From NCBI GenBank assembly GCA_013339765.2, contig CM023450.1, forward strand, positions 103,150,344 to 103,214,343: a stretch of DNA of 64,000 bases, written 5' to 3'. Each line of letters starts with the position of its first letter. Position 1 is the stretch's first letter. Positions 36,501-45,762 of this stretch are shown in pieces. Source of the DNA: Haemaphysalis longicornis. Taxonomy: Eukaryota > Arthropoda > Arachnida > Ixodida > Ixodidae. The position numbers were made by a program, and so were the translations under genes. The notes beneath the pieces are model-generated. The model saw only the letters and a list, made by a program, of their open reading frames with translations, searched no databases and was not told where the DNA came from.

Positions 36501-37327
36501 GCTGCAACGCGAACCCTGGGTACAGATTCCAACCTTCTGAATATTAAATGCGGAGCAACTTAGGACCGCACAATGTCCGTCCGCGTCCGCGCGCATAGCA
36601 TTTACAATCACAAAAAATTACACAGGCACCGGCAGGAGTCGAGCCCGTGTCTGGTAGGCCAGACAGAGTTAGTGTCAGTCGTCTTACCCATTGGGCTACG
36701 ACCGTGAGCTAGTACCCGAGAGTCCCGTTGCAGTCTGTTGACTATGGGACCCTTGTCTGCATACTAACTTTTTGTATGTATTTAACACCGTTGGAAATAA
36801 TAAAGAATTCAAATTCAAACGGCTTACTCCCTCGCCTGTAACGGTGCGGAGTACCTTAGCACCTCCCAATGTCCGTCCGCGTCTATGTGTGCGCACACCA
36901 CCATCAAGCGAAAATCAAGCGAAATTCGATTTGAGCCGTGAGTTGCAGTTTCATTTAGGGAATAATCAACTCACGGCACAAATTAATGACGGTCGGGCGC
37001 AAATCGGATGTCACTCGGGGAGCAACTTGGATGTCATTTCGAGTCCCCGTACTCCGCGCCCTCGACATCATCCACGGAGTGTAGATGCTGCCTTTTTTTT
37101 TTTGAGGAGGGGGCCTATTTGCATCGGCCCTTGCGTTGCTTTTTGGGGGAGGCAAGTTCTGTGGCATCGACCTATTTGGCCCTGGAATTGTTTTGCAGTG
37201 TTCCTGCTCGGAATTATTTTGGGAGGTTGCGGAACTGCCGTTTGCGTGAAGGTTTTTTTTTTTTGAGGTTTTCACCGCTCCGGATTTATTGGAGATCCCC
37301 ATTCACCCAGCTGTCTATCATTCTAAC
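36501..37327. other. Unassigned sequence with 39-base direct repeats and a tRNA-like patch
   Basis: Direct repeats of 39 bases lie at 36549-36587 and 36845-36883, with about six differences (both end CAATGTCCGTCCGCGTC-like). Between them are a minus-strand tRNA-like patch (36625-36704; A box TAGCCCAATGGG, B box GGGCTCGACTCC) and an AATAAAG signal near 36799. This could be a short composite retroelement. Frames near 36772-37266 cross T and A runs and are not convincing. Confidence 0.45.
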
Positions 37328-37610
37328 AGACAGACAGACAAGACAGACAGACAGACAGACAACGGGTGAATGGATGGAAACAAACTTTATTGAGCCCACG
37401 ATGTCGGGAATGAACAACCTCGGTCCAGGCAGCCCCTAAGGACACCGATGATGCAGGCCGCCAGTCACAGGAGGTTGTTTCTTGAGATTCCTCGCAAGGT
37501 GGGTGTAATTATGGAATTGGGCAGGGTTGTGGTAGCTGTCCCACATTAGGGGCCCCTGGGTAAGCGGGGGTTGCCGTGTACTAAGCAATGGGCCCGGAAG
37601 CCGTCAATGC
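37328..37610 (-). mobile_element. Retroelement 3' end with (GTCT)n tail
   Basis: On the minus strand a conserved-looking segment ends in GGGCTCAATAAAGTTTGTTTCCATCC, followed by CATTCACCC and a GTCT repeat (plus strand ACAG repeat at 37328-37361). A polyadenylation-type AATAAA next to a simple-repeat tail is typical of LINE or LINE-mobilised SINE ends. The protein part could not be identified, so the class is open. Confidence 0.5.
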
Positions 37611-38299
37611 GAGGGATTATTGTTTCATTATTTAAATGTGAAACGACAATGCCTGTTAAATTTCATGCAGCGTACCCACTAAAGACTGTGTCCACGTCCT
37701 GCTGTGCCCGCTTGCGTGCGGGCCACTGGGCCGAGGCTTTCATTGGTCCTTCCACTAGTTCCAACTGCCAATACATGACTCCGAATACAGTAGTGCACTG
37801 TGCGCCCCGCAATGCTTTCTACAAAAAAAATGTCAAAGAAGGGACGGGACATTGCAAACCAATTCGGTTGTTTCTTAGGTGGTTTCACAGCACGAGGACA
37901 GGACAAAATAATGCACCTCCTCAAAGTATCGACAACATTCGGATAGGTTGTCATGGGCAGCTCCACAGCAAGTGCGATAGTCGGTTTTCCGCAGCAAGCT
38001 CCTGCAACTCCGCGCAGACGTTTTGTAGCGTGAGCTACACTGGCCGAGGTTGAGCAGTTTCGCGTGGCTCCTGAAGGGCCGTGATACGCATGCGCGAGGA
38101 GCAGTGACGTCACACGGCGCACAGCTAGCGCGCCGGAGCCGCCGACACCACGCGCGCCTCGCCGGTTTGCGCATTCCAGAGGAGTGACATCATAGCCGCG
38201 GCAGATGCACTGTCACCGGTGCATGCCCAGCTGTGCGCCTCCGTTCCGCAGTTGCCAAGTCAGACGCTGCGCTGGAGCCGCTTGATAGCACCTAACCTT
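37611..38299. other. Unassigned sequence
   Basis: A 160-codon plus frame (37571-38053) and a 147-codon minus frame overlap on opposite strands; neither has a domain I recognise. The region around 38090-38180 is GC- and CpG-rich with TGACGTCACACGGCG, possibly promoter-like or derived from a repeat. Confidence 0.45.
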
Positions 38300-38760
38300 A
38301 TCTCACGCAACGTATAACCAATATTACCCATACACGTATTCCAACAGATGCAAGTGGTGTGCAGACAAAGCCACCCTACAACACATCATACGGGCATGCC
38401 CACAGAAACCTCGTTCACGGTCGACGCATAAAAGAGCGGAGTCGTTTTGCAAGAATCTGCATGCATTTTTATCCCCTCATTGCGGCTTCTTGCGCCTTTG
38501 TGCATGATAAACGAAATACAAACGGGAAAATATGATACCCGACTCACAAATCTTCCAATTTTGACTCAGGAGCAATGGGAGGCCGCCTTGCTCAGCTCTC
38601 ACCCCGACTTACAACTACTCGTCCAGCTGGCGGAAGATGCCGCTAGGGCCCACGGGCTCATGGCCGCCATCTAACGGCGAAGGCTAGGTGACTTCCTCCC
38701 TGTCACCCCCTTCCTTCTACCGGTTTGGGCTCAAATAAAGTTCTTTCTCTCTCTCTCTCC
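38300..38760 (+). mobile_element. I-clade LINE 3' end interrupted by a 145-bp segment
   Basis: The plus strand reads CKWCADKATLQHIIRACPQK (C-terminal CCHC-like finger) at 38349-38409, then after an unrelated 145-bp stretch TQEQWEAALLSSHPDLQLLV and LAEDAARAHGLMAAI to a stop at 38672-38674. A short trailer ends CAAATAAAGTT before the CT tail (38744-38759). This is the standard C-terminus and 3' end of tick I-type elements. The stretch 38419-38563 between finger and EWEAALL-type block appears again, inverted, at 39083-39227 and breaks the usual spacing, so it is probably an insertion or local rearrangement. Confidence 0.8.
38419..38563 (+). repeat. 145-bp inverted repeat, left arm
   Basis: Starts GGTCGACGCATAAAAG and ends CAATTTTG. 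It matches the reverse complement of 39083-39227 at 143 of 145 positions with no gaps. Confidence 0.9.
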
Positions 38761-39960
38761 TGGCATAGCCGGGCTAAGCCACTGCTAATTTTTTTATGCA
38801 TTGCAATGGCGGCAATTCAAAATGCTAATACCAACATTATCTTGTGTTCAAGAAGATTACGACTTTTTCTTCTCTAGATTCACGTTATAGTGTACGCGTT
38901 TCATTTGTTTCTGGTAACACGCAGCCAGGGACAGATGAAGAGCAAGAACGAAAACTCGAAAGCCTGGCAGACAGTTTTCGGTAAGTAGCTGGCATTACAG
39001 TTCGATATTCGCAATGGTCCTGTACTTTAAGGTAGTAAAGCACGCCATAAATGCGCCAGTATAACAGTTCACCTGCATGAAACAAAATTGAAAGATTTGT
39101 GAGTCGGGTATCATATTTTCCCGTTTGTATTTCGTTTATGATGCACAAAGGCGCAAGAAGCCGCAATGAGGGGATAAAAATGCATGCAGATTCTTGCAAA
39201 ACGACTCCGCTCTTTTATGCGTCGACCAGGCCGTCCTCGCTTTGCTTGGGCCGTCACATTTCTTCTTTCGGGCCATGTTCTCTCATACCGAACCCGTGGC
39301 TGACTCCAGTTTGTCGCGTTCAAAGACAGTTTTCGAGACAGCACGTTCGCGCCACCAGGCAGCGCTCGCAGCCAGACAGGTAATTTACGTGCAAATGTCA
39401 GCCAAGGTGCCGCGCATCCTTTTTCGCGAACAGACATTTCGTGCTTGTTTGTTCTTCTTCCTCACCGAGTTCCTTTCATACGCTATAGGAATGCAGCGGG
39501 CGCTATAGGGCGCCCAACTGCAGAGGCACGGTCAATAACATAAAGTGTGGGGATGGTTGGCCGCTCAGGCCGTACATTACAAGCAGTGTCAGCACCAGAG
39601 ATGTCGGTTGGGATGAAATTCATTCGAGATTTTTCCCAATGCATGCGTCGCCACGAACTCTTGGCCCGGCATGTGTCCAGTGTGCGCGGGAGCGCCGAGT
39701 GTCGGTCGACTTTCTAACGTATGAGGGCTAGCAGAGAAGTCTGCCTGGAGGTGGGTTGTTTCCTTATTCGAAAATAAAAAAAAGGAGGCCGACAAGGCGG
39801 GCAAAAAGAAAGGCTGACAAATGCGAGCACGGGTTCATTGCGCCAGGCCCCATAAAGGGGGAAACGTCAAAGGCACAATTTCCAACACCAAGAGACCAGA
39901 GAACTGTAGCTAACGAGGCTAACACAGGTATATGCTATCTCTGCATTGTGTCCTTGCCCC
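38761..39960. other. Unassigned sequence around the right inverted-repeat arm
   Basis: Apart from the inverted-repeat arm at 39083-39227, nothing is recognised. Frames near 39111-39508 overlap on both strands without domains. Confidence 0.45.
39083..39227 (-). repeat. 145-bp inverted repeat, right arm
   Basis: Reverse complement of 38419-38563 with two substitutions. The arms are separated by 519 bp that include the LINE C-terminus and its CT tail. Confidence 0.9.
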
Positions 39961-39963
39961 CAT

Positions 39964-39996
39964 CTGTCTGTCTGTCCGTCCGTCCGTCCGTCCGTC

Positions 39997-40080
<84 letters not shown>
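39964..40080. repeat. (TCTG)n / (TCCG)n microsatellite
   Basis: About 29 tetranucleotide units, the first third mixing TCTG and TCCG. Frames through it give CLSV and TDRQ repeats and are artefacts. Confidence 0.95.
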
Positions 40081-40081
<1 letters not shown>

Positions 40082-41029
40082 TCCAAACGTGCAACTACGT
40101 TCCCACTACGTCGGGTTGCCAGACTTCATCTTGTTCTTGTTTTCCTCTATACAACGGTAGCTTTCCAACGGAAACAAGCTATACAGGAGCCTCCTGAGCG
40201 TAAGCTAGGGCCGAAGAAAAATGAAAATAGCGTTATTTTGTCGCAGAGTACGGAATTCGAGTCGTTTTCTACGAGAGATCTCGAATACGGATCATCGGCG
40301 GATGAAAGCAGTCTGGGAAAAGACAGGCAGCCGTCGCAGGTTTCGAAATGGGCTTTCAGTGTAAGCCCATCGCTGCGAATATAAGCGCCGAAACTTGCAA
40401 GAGCCTATCTCCGGCGACACGTGCCGACGGCAGCACACGTGGGACTCAAATAGGCCGATGCGGACATCGAAGTGGCAAATTTCAACTTTGGAAGCCTTTG
40501 TCACCGATTCGTAAACAACACGCTGGAGTGGGGATTTGCAGGCGAAATGTGGTTTCAAAGCAGCTCAGTTCTAGTACCTAAGATACTTAAAAATTGAGAG
40601 TCGGTTTACGTAGGAAAATGCAAGTGCTAGCTCTCGATCGGGGGAGCGCCGGTCGTTTATGTGCGGTTATCTTGCATTTAAAAATAGTTTAGACACTACT
40701 CCTGGATCGACAGACGCGTGTTGAGCTTGACGTCGCTTACGCTGTCGTTCCACTCGACGAGCGCGAAGCTCAGCATCGACATCAGCTGTCCTGTCCTCTT
40801 TCTTGAACCATTGCGAGACAATAAAGGCGAATTAATGTGAGTACCCAAGAAGATAAGGGCCACGTAAGCCGCAACCAGGGTGTACTTACCCTATCATTCT
40901 TTTTATACATTCGTCATCTGTGCATACTGTGCAGCTACAGCGCTCTCGGACGGTACATACAGATCGTAGTCGCTCATTTAGCTTCTCCAAGATCCGAGGT
41001 ATAGTTGAAGTACTGGGTAGAAAAGCAAC
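40081..41029. other. Unassigned sequence
   Basis: No gene or repeat recognised; open frames up to 150 codons owe their length to the adjacent microsatellite. Confidence 0.5.
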
Positions 41030-41037
41030 GGCGGAGG

Positions 41038-42002
41038 CATAGAGTTTCTTACAATATAACTAGAGGGGAAACTGGCGCTGCGATCGTACGCCTCAATGGG
41101 CGTGATGGGTAATTGTGGATTCGGATTGGCGCTTGATGGCTCCTGGAACTTACTATGGATTGCAGGCAGTTTCGTTTTCGTTTTGGATTTGCATGAACGC
41201 ATTTGCCTAGGCGGGGTGTTGGGAGGAGTGATCAAAATACGTTTCTCCTTGAACTGCATGCCTCGCGTGCACTGACGCCGCCCTGAGTGGAATGTTTACA
41301 ACCAGAGTTGCGAATTGGGTGGGTTATCAATGCATTGCCGCACAGCGAGCACGAAAACACAAATGACGGCGCTCTGTGCGGCGAAGTTGTCTGCTAATTA
41401 GGAGTTGCGGCGCTCTCATTCGGCACAGCAATGTATTGTCGAAGCTGACGACGGTTGCGAATCGCTTGGAACAGCCAAACCTTCCGTGCGAACGCCGGCT
41501 CCTACTGCTAGAACAGCAGCACCGGCGGCTGATAGGAACGCAGCTTGATGTATGTCACTATATAACTTCTCAAAGGTAATCGGTTTCTTTTTTCTTATGA
41601 GCATAAAATTATCTTACTATTACAAACCACCAGCGCCGAAACTTTTACAAGTAGTTTTAAAAAAGGTCCGCGTCCTGCTGTAGTTGGCGAAAAATGGCAA
41701 ACCTCCCACAACCTTCTCGACTCTCGCCGTCTGCTTTTTATTTAAACGCGCCGGTTTATTTCGTACCAAACCAATTTTTCGTCACTAACTTTTTTGTTCG
41801 GCCATGTAATTGTAAATCGGGAGACCCGGGCAGTAAGAGCTTTTTTGTCAAAAAACCAATTTGCGCAGCCATAAGCCCGGTTCGATCCTACGCCAATCCG
41901 TTCCAAACTACCCCTCATTCCCATTGAAGCGTAGCGCCGCTGCCATGTTCGCGTTGACATAGCGCCAGTTTCCCCCTCTAGTTATTTGTTATGAACTCTA
42001 TG
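41038..42002. mobile_element. hAT-like MITE with 8-bp target duplication
   Basis: A 965-bp element with inverted ends: left CATAGAGTTTCTTACAATA then TAACTAGAGGGGAAACTGGCGCT; right is the imperfect reverse complement. Similarity between the arms extends about 110 bp. The flanks carry identical octamers GGCGGAGG at 41030-41037 and 42003-42010. An 8-bp duplication with short termini starting CA-n-nG is what hAT-superfamily insertions leave. No transposase is present, so it is non-autonomous. The small frames inside are not supported. Confidence 0.82.
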
Positions 42003-42064
42003 GGCGGAGGAAATAGTGGAAACAGAACGACGCCCTTGGAGCATTCCTTGCCTTTCAACACGGG

Positions 42065-42556
42065 ATGTAGGATTTATTATGGGTTTAACGCCCCGAAGCT
42101 GCACCCGGGCTATGAGGCGCGCCCTAGTGGAGGGCTCCGGATTAATTTTGACCGCCTGGGATGTATAGCGTGCGCCGAAATCTTGACACATGTACATGGT
42201 GGAAAAGCGCTTTTTTGTAACACAAGGGACAAACGTAGAGCGAAAGAAAACCAGACAGAACGAGTGAGGCGCTACTAGCAACTGAAGTTTATTCAACAAA
42301 GAAGAAGGAAGTACATAGATGGTCCACCACTTATGCCAACACTGTGCGCATGCGTCAAATTTCTTTGTTTATTTATACCGGAGATACTCCTTTTCTCTCT
42401 CTACCGATACCAACTAGCCCAACAACAAGCCTTACTCGACACATGGGCGTTTTCGTTTTTAACCCTCCACCTGAGAAGCAGCCACCGCGCCCCTATCGAA
42501 ACCGAGTCCTTGGGGTCAGCAGCACAATGCCTTAGTCACTGAGCCACCCCGACAGG
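42065..42556 (-). mobile_element. Ruka-type SINE split by a 243-bp insertion
   Basis: On the minus strand the tRNA-like head starts at about 42556 (GGGGTGGCTCAGTGACTAAG, then a damaged B box GTTTCGATAGG) and continues to AAACGCCCATGTGTCGAG at 42435. The body resumes at 42191 with ATGTGTCAAGATTTCGGCGC and runs to GCGTTAAACCCATAATAAAT near 42068. The halves join as in the intact copy at 52133-52375. The insert 42192-42434 is flanked by the repeated decamer. The SINE is otherwise diverged and has lost its Pol III B box. Confidence 0.82.
42192..42434 (-). mobile_element. 243-bp unknown element inserted in the SINE
   Basis: It is flanked by CTTGACACAT (42182-42191) and CTCGACACAT (42435-42444), a 10-base duplication with one later change. 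On the minus strand it has GGTATAAATAAAC (TATA-like), GACGCATGCGCACAG (NRF1-like), and GTTGAATAAACTTCAGTTGC with a polyadenylation-type AATAAA. There are no inverted termini and no long A tail. A duplication of this length fits LINE-style target-primed insertion, so it could be a short retroposed transcript or an undescribed SINE. I cannot name it. Confidence 0.6.
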
Positions 42557-42719
42557 TCCAGCGGCAGCGTTTTGCGCGGTTGACAGTCTTCACGCCGACA
42601 GACACGAATTTGCGAGGTATAGCACCTTTTACTCTTGAGCTAGAAGGTGAGACACGCCATAGCGAAGCTCACGACAATAGCGCTTTGGAAAAATTGAGGG
42701 CCATGTGGCTCTGTGAAGG

Positions 42720-42885
42720 TGGATGACGAGCGAAGCTTTTCAACAGCGGAGCTGTTGTACAAGCCGTAAGTTCACCGTTGCAGGAAAAAATTCCAAGAAA
42801 ATGCCTAGCGCTCATGAGCGCGTGCCTCACTCCTCAGACCGCCGAGTCCCTGGCTCTCGCAGTGTCTAAGCAAAAAAAAAAAAAA
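42720..42885. repeat. Dispersed repeat related to 28925-29095
   Basis: Shares the GAAAAxGCCTAGCGCTCATGA block and a following A run with 28925-29095. It also contains a small palindrome AACAGCGGAGCTGTT at about 42740-42754. Class unknown. Confidence 0.4.
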
Positions 42886-42896
42886 ACCCTCCAGCG

Positions 42897-42950
42897 CTGT
42901 CGTCAACCGCTACCGCCTCCAGTGGCAGCGGCGGTAGCGGTTGGCGACAG
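42897..42950. repeat. Hairpin, 21-bp stem
   Basis: CTGTCGTCAACCGCTACCGC-C at 42897-42917 pairs with 42930-42950 with one mismatch, leaving a 12-base loop. Partial repeats of the CGGTTGACGGTAG arm continue to about 42975, and CCAGCGCTG occurs on both sides. Confidence 0.8.
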
Positions 42951-43071
42951 CGGTTGACGGTAGCGGTTGACGAAAGAAGACTCCAGCGCTGATGTTAAAG
43001 GTAAAAGACACCCTGCTTGGGAGAGGTCACCGCGGCCGCCGCATTGTCTAGAAGCCTATTATGGATAATGA

Positions 43072-43206
43072 AGATCTCACCACCGCTTGCTCAGAGCCGA
43101 TGACGAAGAGCTGGTGGAAGTCTACAATGCCGAAGATGACTTCGCATCCACCCCTCGGCGCGAAGAAGACGACGACCTCTTCGATGCGTATGACGACGAT
43201 TACTAG
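43072..43206 (+). CDS. Acidic C-terminal-like ORF, unrecognised
   Basis: An open frame of 44 codons after a TGA (43069-43071), without ATG, ends at TAG 43204-43206. It reads LVEVYNAEDDF..., then REEDDDLFDAYDDDY at the end: a strongly acidic tail with aromatic spacing that looks selected rather than random. An AATAAAC lies 15 bases downstream at about 43220, as expected for a 3' end. It could be the last exon of a gene or of a transposon protein. The other plus frame with an ATG (43061-43303) covers the same DNA with a less protein-like composition. I cannot assign a function. Confidence 0.3.
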   Translation, partial: RSHHRLLRADDEELVEVYNAEDDFASTPRREEDDDLFDAYDDDY

Positions 43207-43689
43207 AACCGCAACTATGCAAATAAACAATGATACCGAAACTTCACTATGTGTCCGGCAATGGTCATCTACAAAAGCTTCGCCATTCAAGTCTTGCGCG
43301 TAAGCGCAAGCTTCCTTAAATTTTTTTAGCACACAACATTGAGGGTGACACGGAACTCAGGCAAAAGGTACGGGCAAATGTTATTCCTCTGAAGCGTGGA
43401 AGGGGGGTCGTCCCTAAGAGTGTTGCGTCTTAGTCCCATTCGTCAAGCATTGACAAATTGAAATTTGTTGTAAGCTTTTCTTTTTTTTGTTTTTTTTTGT
43501 TGTTGTTTTTGTCTGATACTTTGTAGTAAGGAGTGCTTTTTCGTTGTGTTTACTGTTTCTTTTTTAGTGTATTGCATGCTTGCGTCAATCCGCCATTTCT
43601 GTGTAGATAACTGTTGTTCTTTTACGGCGAATAAAGTGAATTTACTGTTTGCTTTTCTGTTGCTCCGAGTGGGATTGCATGTATGGCTG
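43207..43689. other. Unassigned AT-rich sequence
   Basis: T-rich stretch with TTTTTTTGTTTTTTTTTGTTG near 43481-43505 and an AATAAAG at about 43630; no gene recognised. Confidence 0.5.
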
Positions 43690-43849
43690 CATTAGCGAAG
43701 TAGAAGTTGCGGTCGTCCAGCTGGCGCAAGATGCCGCCAATAAGGGCCATGGGCTCCTAGCCGTCGTCTGACGAAGCGCCCACCCGGAACCCCACCTCTC
43801 GGGTAATTAAGCGCAGCAAAGATGACAATTAAAGTTCTCTCTCTCTCTT

Positions 43850-43915
<66 letters not shown>
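43690..43915 (+). mobile_element. I-clade LINE 3' end with CT tail
   Basis: The plus strand reads VQLAQDAANKGHGLLAVV before a stop at about 43770, clearly related to the QLAEDAARAHGLMAA ending at 38640-38674. A short trailer ends GACAATTAAAGTT, followed by a CT repeat of about 80 bases (43835-43915). Only the last 25 or so codons survive. Confidence 0.75.
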
Positions 43916-44945
43916 ATGGCGGCGTTTAGTGCATTTGCTTTACCACGTTTTTTTTAAAGTATTGTATATTTTTGTGTGTACAATAGTTGAACACTTGATT
44001 AACAAACCTGTTGGGCAAGTTGGTTCATTATGGTTCAAAAAATAGAGCGCGACTTGGACAACGACGGTAAAGAAGGACGACGGGACAAGCTCTGAACACT
44101 TGTCGCGTGCTTTTGACGTCTTTTTTGCTCTTTAATATGAGCCCCTCCTCTCTACAGTGCTTGTATGATCTGAGGGTAAAATAAATAAGAAAATATATTA
44201 AAAAAATGAAACGTACGTACCGCCGTAGTTATAATTTTTGCCATGGCTGAACCCGGCTGAGCCAAGTTTGTCGAGCGAATGCTCGGTTTTCGGGCTGGAG
44301 CGCGCACCTGGCGCAGTGCACGCGCATACCATTGGGCGGCGAGACAAGACGCAGACGCTGCTCGCCCCAGTGCCACTACAAGGGCGCTATTCTCGTAACT
44401 GTCCCTTTTGAAAACGTCCCTTTTGCGTCCCTTTCATCGTGACGTACTTCCGGTTAAGCAATGGGCTTTTGATTCAAATACCGTAACTGTTCTTGCAAAC
44501 GCATTTTTAAAGAACTGAAACCGTATCAGAGTATCTTTTATGTGTTTATGTTCCGCGAGCGAACCAACAATAAGGCGACGAAAAATCGTCTGCTCCAAAT
44601 CGTCTGCTCCGAGTAGCCGCGGCTCATAGCTCCGCCGTGCTTGCATGGCGTCACATCCGGGTGTTCGCTTTTAGCCAATCAGGGCTCGCTCAAAACGGAC
44701 ACTTTTGAAAGGGACACACAAGGGACCAAAACACGGGAATACCGCCCCAGGACGGCACTCACTGCCATTTTTGATGCAGCCGGCCCGTTTGCGCCACTCC
44801 GCGGTCTAGAAGCACGGGAAGTGAAAAGGGACAGCCGCCAGTGACGACTATTGAGCACCACGGTATTTCCAACGGACCTTGGAAAGAATGCTTTCCTGCG
44901 AAAACGGAAGACAAAAATTTTGCGGAAATTCAGAGAATTGTGTAC
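43916..44945. other. Unassigned sequence
   Basis: No gene recognised. A weak inverted similarity (TGTCCCTTTTGAAAA near 44400 and TTTTGAAAGGGACACA near 44703) might mark a small, diverged element, but I could not define ends. Confidence 0.4.
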
Positions 44946-45762
44946 TAATGCGTAGCATTCTTATGCCGCTTGTCTTGAGTAAGAGTTTTTTACAGCCAAA
45001 GAATTTTGTCTTTATAAATCCTGTCCGACCAATTGTCTCCATTTAAGCTGTTTTAACGATTAGAAGTGGAACATTCGCGAAATCTGCTCTATTGTGGAAA
45101 TGCCGTGTGTTATACATTTTGAAATTTTCCGTGATTTTTTAAATATTTTTCTTATTTTTAATTTTTTCAAAATTTTGTTCGACCAATTATCTCCGTTTAC
45201 GTTATTTTAACGATTACATCTGGAACTTTCGCGAAATCTGCATTATTGCGGAAATGCAGGGCGTTACACGGTTCACCATTTTCCGTAATTATTTTTATCT
45301 TATTTTTTAGTTTTACAAATTTCGTTCGACCAATTATCTACATTTACGGTATTATAACGTGTAAAAGTGGAACTTTCGCTAAATCTGTATTATTGTGGAA
45401 ATGCCATTCGTTATACGTTTTGCCATTTTTCAGCAATTTGTAATAGATTTCTTATATCTCAGTTTTTCAAAATTACGTCCAGGCCAATTATCTCCATTTA
45501 CATTATTATAACGATTACATTTAAAACTGTCGCAAAATCTGCATTATTGTGGAAATGCAGGGTGTTACATGTTTCACCATTTTCCGTATTTTTTTATTTT
45601 TCTTATTTTTTAGTTCTCAAAATTTTGTGCGACCAATTATCTCCATTTGCGCCATTATAGCGATTACAGATGGAACTTCCGCAATATCTGCATTTTTGTG
45701 GTAATGCAGGGCGTTACATGGTCCTAGCTCTGGGCGTACTCGGCAAAGAATGCTACGCATTA
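44946..45762. mobile_element. Inverted-repeat element carrying a ~150-bp satellite array
   Basis: TAATGCGTAGCATTCTT at 44946-44962 is the exact reverse complement of 45746-45762, bounding 817 bp. Inside, five diverged direct repeats of 147-154 bp begin at about 45027, 45181, 45328, 45482 and 45631, each with GACCAATTATCTCCATTT-like, GGAACTTTCGCGAAATCTGC-like and TTGTGGAAATGC-like blocks. No protein is encoded. The pairing of internal tandem repeats with short, nearly palindromic termini resembles foldback-type or satellite-carrying non-autonomous elements; I do not recognise the family. Confidence 0.75.

Noticed and set aside
44400..44725. Possible small inverted-repeat element around TGTCCCTTTTGAAAA
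   Set aside because: Arms are short and diverged, and no target duplication or clear ends could be found.
45000..45725. Regularly spaced repeats considered as a CRISPR array
   Set aside because: Whole ~150-bp units are tandemly repeated with no constant repeat/unique spacer pattern, in a eukaryotic transposon context.
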